DNA of 64,000 nucleotides. Source: an uncultured Exiguobacterium sp. (GTDB lineage: Bacteria; Bacillota; Bacilli; Exiguobacteriales; Exiguobacteriaceae). Under the pieces are notes generated by a model. That model made no database searches. It was not told the origin of the DNA and saw only the letters and a program-made list of their open reading frames with translations. The translations under genes were made by a program, and so were the position numbers. The stretch's first letter is position 1, and the number at the start of each line of letters is the position of its first letter. Shown one piece after another: positions 58,513-64,000 of the stretch. The stretch covers positions 1 to 64,000 of the forward strand of contig CAJYMC010000008.1 in NCBI GenBank assembly GCA_913775715.1, read 5' to 3'.

Positions 58513-60246
58513 ATGGAACAAACAGTGCGTGAACGTTTGATCGCGATTGCTGCAAAAAAAGAGAAGGCAGCCGTCGTCTATCAGAACATCTCAGTCATCG
58601 ATGTCATGACACGTGAGACCTATACGGCAGATGTAGTGATTGATTCAGGTTATATTGCTGCTGTCGGAGACGGGTATGAGGGAATCGAGAATCGTCCGGG
58701 AGAGGGACTCTTTATCGCGCCAAGTTTCGTCGATGCCCATGTCCATATTGAATCATCGATGGTACCACCGAGCGAGTATGAACAGGCGATTCTACCGTTA
58801 GGCGTCACGACGATCATCGCCGATCCGCATGAGATCGCGAACGTCAAAGGAGCGGAAGGTCTGTCCTTCATGCTAGACGATGCAGAAGGTCTTGCCCTTG
58901 ATGTGCGTATGATGTTACCGAGCTGCGTACCGGCTACTTCGTTTGAGCATGCAGGAGCATCACTCGACGCAGCGGCACTTGCACCATTCGTCGATCATCC
59001 GGGTGTTCATGGTTTAGGTGAAGTCATGGATTATCCAGCGGTCGAACGAGCCGATCGCGATATGCTCCAAAAAATTAAACAGATTGAAGAGGCAGGAAAA
59101 CTCGTCGATGGACATGCTGCGGGACTCGGACCACGTGAAATCAACATTTATGGTGTCGCTGGGATTCGGACGGATCATGAATCGGTCAGTAAGGAAGATG
59201 CGATTGCGCGAGCACGTCGTGGTCTATATGTCGAAGTACGCGAAGGTTCAGCAGCCCGAAACTTGAAGGAAGTACTTGATGCCGTGACGGAAAGCAACGC
59301 GAGCCGTTTTCTCTTCTGTACGGACGATAAACATTTGGATGATACATTACGCGAAGGTACGATTGACTATAATATCCGCTATGCGATTCGTCATGGGATT
59401 AAACGTGAGACAGCGTATGCGATGGCATCGTTGCATGCGACGAACGCGTATCGTTTAGACGATCGGGGAGCCATCGTACCAGGACGTCGGGCGGACTTCG
59501 TCTTGTTATCGGATGCCGATAACGTCGTGATTGATGAGGTTTATATTCAAGGTGATTGTGTCGCGCGTGCTGGTAAAACGATTCGACCTGTTCGCCGTGC
59601 GCATGTACCGGAGTCATTACGTGGAACCTTGAATACAAAACCGATTACACCAGAAGTATTCGCCCTTCCACTTGAATCAGCACGTGCGCATGTCATTGGA
59701 GTCATTCCGAAAAGCATCGTCACCGAGCACTTGATTCTAGACGTTCCGCTTCAAAATGGATATTTCGTGCCTGTGCCAGAAGAGGATCTCTTAAAGATCG
59801 CTGTCATTGAACGTCATCACGGGACATCCTTCTCAGCAGTTGGGATCGTCAAAGGATTTAAGATGAAGCGTGGAGCGATTGCTGCGACTGTTGCCCATGA
59901 TTCGCACAACCTCGTCATCGTTGGCGCATCAGACGAAGAGATGCAACTCGCTGCTGAACGTCTTGTTCAAGCAGGTGGGGGTGTCATTGCTGTGAATGGA
60001 CAAGAAGTGCTTGCTGAGTTACCGCTGGAAATCGCCGGACTGATGACGAATCGTCCTTTCCAAGAAGTTGGGGATACACTCGAAGCATTAAACGATGCGC
60101 TCGATGTGTTAGAAGCGGATCGGTCCTTTAATCCCTATTTAACGATGTCGTTCCTATGCTTACCGGTTATTCCGGAATTGAAATTGACCGACAGCGGGTT
60201 ATTTGATGTGAAACACTTCCAGCACATTTCAGTACAAGCAGACTGA
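58513..60246 (+). CDS. ade: Adenine deaminase
   Basis: A 577-residue amidohydrolase that converts adenine to hypoxanthine for salvage. The HxH metal site is at residues 76-78 (DAHVHIESS), followed by VTTIIADPHEIANVKG, DGHAAGL, TDHESV and TDDKHLDD, all diagnostic of bacterial Ade. The C-terminal HDSHNLVIVG segment is also conserved. The ATG follows AGGAGGAG. It is the more canonical of the two family members in this window and has its own terminator. Confidence 0.95.
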   Translation: MEQTVRERLIAIAAKKEKAAVVYQNISVIDVMTRETYTADVVIDSGYIAAVGDGYEGIENRPGEGLFIAPSFVDAHVHIESSMVPPSEYEQAILPLGVTTIIADPHEIANVKGAEGLSFMLDDAEGLALDVRMMLPSCVPATSFEHAGASLDAAALAPFVDHPGVHGLGEVMDYPAVERADRDMLQKIKQIEEAGKLVDGHAAGLGPREINIYGVAGIRTDHESVSKEDAIARARRGLYVEVREGSAARNLKEVLDAVTESNASRFLFCTDDKHLDDTLREGTIDYNIRYAIRHGIKRETAYAMASLHATNAYRLDDRGAIVPGRRADFVLLSDADNVVIDEVYIQGDCVARAGKTIRPVRRAHVPESLRGTLNTKPITPEVFALPLESARAHVIGVIPKSIVTEHLILDVPLQNGYFVPVPEEDLLKIAVIERHHGTSFSAVGIVKGFKMKRGAIAATVAHDSHNLVIVGASDEEMQLAAERLVQAGGGVIAVNGQEVLAELPLEIAGLMTNRPFQEVGDTLEALNDALDVLEADRSFNPYLTMSFLCLPVIPELKLTDSGLFDVKHFQHISVQAD

Positions 60247-60256
60247 TGTCCGTCGC

Positions 60257-60294
60257 GAGTCTGAGTCTCTTTCCGGGACTCAGACCGTTTTTTA
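60257..60294 (+). terminator. ade terminator
   Basis: GTCTGAGTC (60259-60267) and GACTCAGAC (60277-60285) form a 9-bp stem, followed by a T-run. Confidence 0.9.
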
Positions 60295-60376
60295 TTAGGA
60301 ATAGATAATCTAAAATCAAAGAAAGATACTTTACAAAACGGCTAGAAATCCTTAATGAAACTTAATAGTTTGGATG

Positions 60377-60405
60377 TTGAATCATTTTGGAAAGCTTGTT
60401 ATAGT
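60377..60405 (+). promoter_or_regulatory. Promoter candidate of the 85-residue gene
   Basis: TTGAAT (60377-60382), a 17-bp spacer, then TATAGT (60400-60405). It leaves an AT-rich leader of about 95 bases before the start at 60509, in which I see no clear structure. Confidence 0.6.
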
Positions 60406-60508
60406 AAAGTCTATATCATTTGTGAGAAATATCACTTTCTATGAAACTTTTATCTAAAAGAACCGTAGAAAAGAATAGAATCACTAAAGTGGAAAGGAGA
60501 CTATATTA

Positions 60509-60766
60509 ATGGATAAATCATACTTTGAAGGGCATGAAGCTTTAATTGCGGACGTCTATCGTTCATTCACGCGTCAATTCCATGCGTTACCGACACATCG
60601 ACGAACGAAACGGCAATTGCGAAATCTTGCATTCTCCGTCATTCGTCAAGCTCGACCAACGTATGAGGAACGCACTGTTCTTTATGCTTACTTCGCTGAA
60701 TTCTTCCGAGCAGTTGAGGAAGGACAGGATGAAGAGATTGCTTTTTATAAACAAATCGCACAGTAA
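60509..60766 (+). CDS. Hypothetical 85-residue protein
   Basis: A soluble, probably all-helical small protein. The middle is strongly basic (HALPTHRRTKRQLRNLAF) and the C-terminal half acidic and aromatic (YAYFAEFFRAVEEGQDEE). There is no membrane segment or cysteine. The ATG follows AAAGGAG at good spacing, and the gene has its own promoter and terminator, so it is very likely expressed. I do not recognise the family. Confidence 0.75.
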   Translation: MDKSYFEGHEALIADVYRSFTRQFHALPTHRRTKRQLRNLAFSVIRQARPTYEERTVLYAYFAEFFRAVEEGQDEEIAFYKQIAQ

Positions 60767-60799
60767 AGACCCCCGATGGCTCCGTCAGAAGGGGTCTTT
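60765..60799 (+). terminator. Terminator of the 85-residue gene
   Basis: AAAGACCCC and GGGGTCTTT pair, with an inner GATGG/CCGTC stem, beginning inside the stop codon. A moderately T-rich tail follows. Confidence 0.82.
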
Positions 60800-60828
60800 G
60801 TTGTTTTCTAAGAACCGCGTCTGGAAAT

Positions 60829-60863
60829 CAAAAAACAAGTAGCGGACGAGGTCCACTACTTGT
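60829..60863 (-). terminator. oppA-like gene terminator
   Basis: On the minus strand ACAAGTAGTGGAC pairs with GTCCGCTACTTGT around CTC (one mismatch), followed by TTTTTT. It ends the converging binding-protein gene. Confidence 0.88.
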
Positions 60864-60899
60864 CGATTGAGAAATCCGAAGTAACCGTCAGTTTCTGTC

Positions 60900-62534
60900 T
60901 TACTTGATTTCCATCCATTTGAAGCTCATATCGGCACCGAATGGGTGACGGTATAATTTATCAATGTTTGTCCGTTGCAAGTACGCTTCACCTTTTTGGT
61001 AGATCGGTGCGATCGCGTAGTCATCTGTTAGCAAGATTTTTTCAGCTTCTTGCATATCAGACCAACGCTTCGCTTCATCGGCTTGTTGTTTCGCCCCTTT
61101 GATGAGATCATCGAACTTTTTGTTTGAGTATTCCATCCGGTTGAAGCTTCCGCCTGTCAACCACATGTCGAGGAACGTCATTGGATCCTGATAGTCAGGT
61201 CCCCATCCAGCTGCAGAGATGTCATAATCGCCCTTCGATTCGAGATCGAGGAAGTTTTTGAACGGTTGTTGTTTGATATTGATCGTCAAACCAGGGAGAT
61301 GTTTCTCTAGGTCACCTTTTAAGTACTCAGAGACTTTCTTGAAGGCATCTTCATCCCGTGAGAGCATGCTGAGTTCGACTGTTTTGACACCAAGTTCCTT
61401 CAAACCAGCATCCCAAGCTTTTTTCGCTGCATCTGCATCGTAGCTTTGAAGATCCGGATACTTCGCACGGAAGTCTTCGCCATCTGGTGTAAATGTGAAA
61501 TCCTTCGCAACGATAAAGTTCGCTGGTTTTGATCCATCGTTTAGGATGACATCGGTAATCCCTTGCTTCTCAAAACCGAGTGCAAGTGCTTTACGAATAT
61601 TTTTGTTTTTCAATGCTTTATTCTTTTGGTTAAAGCGAAGGAAGTTGATCCGAGCATCTGGACGTGTCTTGTAATCTTCTGATTTTTCGTACTGTGAGAC
61701 GAACTCCGATGTAATCGGTGCAAAATCGACTTCTTTTGATTCAAAGAGGTTGACGCCAGTCGAAATCTCTTTGACGACTTTAACGTTAATTTGATCCATC
61801 TTGACGCTTGCTTTATCCCAGTAATCCGGATTTTTCTTATATGTCCACCCAGCGTTCGCTTGCCACTTATCGAGTACAAAAGGTCCGTTGAAGACCATTG
61901 TATCAACACTTGTCGCGAACTTATCGCCTTTATCTTCGACGAATGATTGTTTTAATGGTAAGTACGTCGGGAAACTCGTTAAGCCAAGGAAGTAAGGAGC
62001 AGGAGCTTCGAGTTGTACTTCAAGTGTTTGGTCATCGACTTTCTTGACACCGAGTTCATCGAGTTCAGCGTCTCCAGCCATGATTTTATTAGCGTTTTTC
62101 AAATCTTGTAAAATGTACGCGTATTCTGCTGCTGTCTTTGGATCAAGAGCGCGTTTCCAAGCATAAATGAAATCATCTGCTGTGACGGCTGATCCATCTG
62201 ACCATTTCGCATCTTTACGCAATTTAAACGTGTATGTTTTTTTATCGTCTGATACTTCGACACTTTCTGCGATTCCAGGTGTTGGCTTGTTATCGCCGTC
62301 AAGACGATAGAGTCCTTCAAAGACGTTGTTCGTAACTATGATGGAAGTCGAGTCCGTCGTTTTCGTCGGATCGAGCTGAGGCACATCTGTCGTCGAAACG
62401 AGCGTGACTTCCTTTTTCTTATTTTTCGAATCCGAGCCGCTTGCATTCTCATCATTTCCTTGCCCGCATGCAGCGACAGCAAGTAGTGCAATGCTGGATA
62501 GTCCAGCAAAAGCAATTTTCGATGGCTTATTCAT
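60900..62534 (-). CDS. oppA: Oligopeptide ABC transporter substrate-binding lipoprotein
   Basis: A 544-residue family 5 solute-binding protein (OppA/DppE type). The signal peptide ends in a lipobox AVAAC with lipid-modified Cys23, followed by a low-complexity linker. TFKLRKDAKWSDGSAVTADDF and YAIAPIYQKGEAYLQR are typical of peptide-binding members. No permease or ATPase gene lies beside it, so it probably works as an orphan receptor for a transporter encoded elsewhere. GGGGG precedes the ATG by 11 bases. The AT-rich 100 bases upstream hold its promoter, which I cannot place with confidence. Confidence 0.93.
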   Translation of the reverse strand: MNKPSKIAFAGLSSIALLAVAACGQGNDENASGSDSKNKKKEVTLVSTTDVPQLDPTKTTDSTSIIVTNNVFEGLYRLDGDNKPTPGIAESVEVSDDKKTYTFKLRKDAKWSDGSAVTADDFIYAWKRALDPKTAAEYAYILQDLKNANKIMAGDAELDELGVKKVDDQTLEVQLEAPAPYFLGLTSFPTYLPLKQSFVEDKGDKFATSVDTMVFNGPFVLDKWQANAGWTYKKNPDYWDKASVKMDQINVKVVKEISTGVNLFESKEVDFAPITSEFVSQYEKSEDYKTRPDARINFLRFNQKNKALKNKNIRKALALGFEKQGITDVILNDGSKPANFIVAKDFTFTPDGEDFRAKYPDLQSYDADAAKKAWDAGLKELGVKTVELSMLSRDEDAFKKVSEYLKGDLEKHLPGLTINIKQQPFKNFLDLESKGDYDISAAGWGPDYQDPMTFLDMWLTGGSFNRMEYSNKKFDDLIKGAKQQADEAKRWSDMQEAEKILLTDDYAIAPIYQKGEAYLQRTNIDKLYRHPFGADMSFKWMEIK

Positions 62535-62643
62535 GGAACGATGACCCCCCGAGAGTTAGTTTTAAATATTTCAGAAAAATGTGAACATATTGTTAATTTA
62601 AGTGAAAGTGATTAAAAATGCAACATAAATTTTCAGATAATTC

Positions 62644-63327
62644 TTACTGATCAAGGTCTATATCCTCAATTTCAAGTGATTTTAAATAGTCATAAAGTAG
62701 GAATAGGGTCAGCGAATGAGGGGAATACATCCGTAATGTTAATCGAATTGGAGTTCCTCGCATGCGTATATTCGTAATCCGAACACCTTTTTGTTCAAGG
62801 GCGAAGATGATGTCGGATGGATCCAGATCAGCGGGAAGAAGTAAATGTGCGACGAGGACGTTCGCTTCAAATCGACTATTGTTGATGTGTCGCATTACCC
62901 AAGTCAGACCTTCTAATAAGAGAAAGAGAAAGAGAACAAGAAAAATCGATTCCCAAATGAATCCGGCACCGACAGCAATCCCAATCCCACTTGCACTCCA
63001 TATAATGGCGGCAGTTGTTAGTCCGCTGACGATATCATGTGGTCGTCGTAATATGACACCAGCTCCGATGAAGCCGATTCCGGTAATGATTTGCGCGACA
63101 AGGCGCATCGGATCCATCTGGACATGAGTCGCCATATCGTGATAGAGCAGGACGGATTTAATGGAGACGATGGTTAAAAGACAGCTGATGAGGGTAATTA
63201 CGAGGCTAGTGCGTATACCGACCGGTTTATTTTTTATTTCACGCTCGAATCCGATGAAAATTCCAAGTGTAGCAGCCAATAGGAGTTTTAGAAGGTCTTC
63301 GAGCTGAAATACATGAATCCAGTTCAT
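62644..63327 (-). CDS. MgtC/SapB family membrane protein
   Basis: A 227-residue protein. The N-terminal two thirds form about five membrane helices with the MgtC signature (LLAATLGIFIGFERE, GIRTS, GIGFIGAGVILR, GLTTAAIIW, ASGIGIAVGAG). The C-terminal part (about 150-227) is soluble and ACT-like. MgtC proteins are linked to low-magnesium growth and inhibition of the F1F0 ATPase in pathogens; the role in free-living Firmicutes is unclear. I set ATG 63327 over the TTG at 63336 because the AAAGGA site fits it better. No M-box was found. Confidence 0.9.
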   Translation of the reverse strand: MNWIHVFQLEDLLKLLLAATLGIFIGFEREIKNKPVGIRTSLVITLISCLLTIVSIKSVLLYHDMATHVQMDPMRLVAQIITGIGFIGAGVILRRPHDIVSGLTTAAIIWSASGIGIAVGAGFIWESIFLVLFLFLLLEGLTWVMRHINNSRFEANVLVAHLLLPADLDPSDIIFALEQKGVRITNIRMRGTPIRLTLRMYSPHSLTLFLLYDYLKSLEIEDIDLDQ

Positions 63328-63344
63328 TCGTCTCAAATCCTTTC

Positions 63345-63372
63345 TTTACTTTAGAAGGTGATTTGTTATAAT
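63345..63372 (+). promoter_or_regulatory. Promoter candidate of the antiporter gene
   Basis: TTTACT (63345-63350), a 16-bp spacer, then consensus TATAAT (63367-63372), 70 bp upstream of the next start. Located in the divergent region with the MgtC gene. Confidence 0.65.
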
Positions 63373-63441
63373 GACTTTTGTGTCTTTCGAATGAATATAC
63401 GTAAGATGTAATAGATATACGGAAAAAGGAAGTGTCTCATC

Positions 63442-64000
63442 ATGAATCAGCAAAAAATCGGCTTCTTTGCGCTCGCGGCAATGGTCATCGGGTCCATGGT
63501 CGGTGGAGGAGCTTTTAATCTTCCTGGTGCAATGGCCCAAAGTGCAAGCGCAGGACCTATCCTCATCGGATGGAGTATCACGGGGATCGGAATGATCATG
63601 CTGGCGCTTGTTTTCCAGCATCTCGCTAATAGTAAACCAGAACTTGAAGGTGGCATTTATGCTTACGCTCGTGAAGGGTTCGGACGTTTTGTCGGCTTTA
63701 ACAGTGCATGGGGATACTGGGTATCGGCCTGGATTGGAACAGTTGCGAACATCACGCTCGTGTTTAATGCGATTAGTTATTTCTTCCCGATTTTCGCGGC
63801 AGAAAATCGGATATTCCTTCTCTTCATGAGTATGGTCGTCATCTGGGGATTATTCTGGCTCGTCTCAAGCGGGATCAAGGAAGCGACCCTCGTCAATTTG
63901 ATTACGACGATCGCAAAGCTCGTCCCAATTTTAATTTTCATTCTATTGGTTGGAATCGCTTTTAATATCAAAACGTTCAATTTAGACGTCTGGGGAGAAG
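63442..64000 (+). CDS. Basic amino acid antiporter, APC family (partial)
   Basis: The first 186 residues of an APC permease, cut by the window edge. IGSMVGGGAFNLP in helix 1, WSITGIGM, FQHLANSKPELEGGIYAYAREGFG and GFNSAWGYWVSAW are close to arginine/ornithine antiporters (ArcD, from memory of the Pseudomonas protein). Lysine, histidine or other basic substrates are also possible in this family. The ATG follows AAAAAGGAAG. Neighbouring genes to the right, for example arginine deiminase genes, would help but are not visible. Confidence 0.85.
   Translation, partial: MNQQKIGFFALAAMVIGSMVGGGAFNLPGAMAQSASAGPILIGWSITGIGMIMLALVFQHLANSKPELEGGIYAYAREGFGRFVGFNSAWGYWVSAWIGTVANITLVFNAISYFFPIFAAENRIFLLFMSMVVIWGLFWLVSSGIKEATLVNLITTIAKLVPILIFILLVGIAFNIKTFNLDVWGE

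Noticed and set aside
63328..63441. Possible magnesium riboswitch (M-box) near mgtC
   Set aside because: The divergent region is only about 115 bases, far shorter than an M-box, and lacks its conserved blocks.

Overview
The window looks like a stretch of core chromosome from a low-to-mid GC Firmicute of the order Bacillales. Exiguobacterium is my best guess, from general gene content and codon style; no 16S rRNA is present to settle it. The evidence for Bacillales is the gene order rRNA - yebG - purEKBCSQLFMNHD - yerA - yerC - pcrB - pcrA - ligA - camS (known from Bacillus subtilis), together with PurR boxes, a guanine riboswitch, a CtsR box, a lysine L-box, an arginine box and strong AAGGAGG ribosome binding sites. 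Base composition and coding style look uniform. I see no insertion sequence, prophage, integrase, tRNA or CRISPR array.

Layout. 1-170: the 5S rRNA end of an rRNA operon. 226-13446: yebG and a complete twelve-gene purine operon, mostly with overlapping stop and start codons, controlled by two PurBoxes and a guanine riboswitch. 13.5-24.4 kb: an adenine-deaminase-like protein, the TrpR-like YerC, a Ktr/TrkH potassium channel protein with a small membrane protein, PcrB, the PcrA helicase, LigA, a sortase (minus strand) and the CamS lipoprotein. 24.5-30.6 kb: a 51-codon micro-ORF, an RpiR-type regulator, an M20 amidohydrolase, YwbE (minus strand), then a DnaJ-like protein and ClpB under a CtsR box. 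30.7-36.5 kb: glutaminase, a CHAD protein (minus strand), and a coupled MATE-MprF pair. 36.5-42.5 kb: nagA-nagB, an LCP-family cell-wall ligase, the GntR-type NagR (minus strand), then AlaX-like and GNAT genes. 42.5-45.2 kb: argGH. 45.2-53.4 kb: lysine riboswitch and lysC-asd-dapA-dapB-dapH-ilvE-alr-lysA. 53.5-64 kb: a LysM polysaccharide deacetylase, an OpuC/EgtU-type ABC transporter, two very small proteins, a gamma carbonic anhydrase homologue, a true adenine deaminase, an 85-residue orphan, OppA, MgtC, and the 5' end of an arginine/ornithine-type antiporter that runs off the window.

Themes. Purine synthesis and salvage appear at both ends (pur operon, two adenine deaminase homologues). 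Cell-envelope supply is the second theme: amino-sugar catabolism (NagA/NagB/NagR), meso-diaminopimelate and D-alanine synthesis (dap genes plus alr in one lysine-riboswitch operon), LCP, MprF, sortase and polysaccharide deacetylase. Protein quality control (DnaJ-like plus ClpB) forms a separate stress operon.

Nothing here is an obvious new defence or mobile system; this is mostly conserved housekeeping DNA. The most unusual points are a class-IV aminotransferase in the operon slot where Staphylococcus carries an M20 deacetylase, a fused permease/binding-protein transporter that may import ergothioneine rather than betaine, a MATE-MprF translational fusion point, a shared NagR operator motif, and several unannotated micro-ORFs and hairpins.
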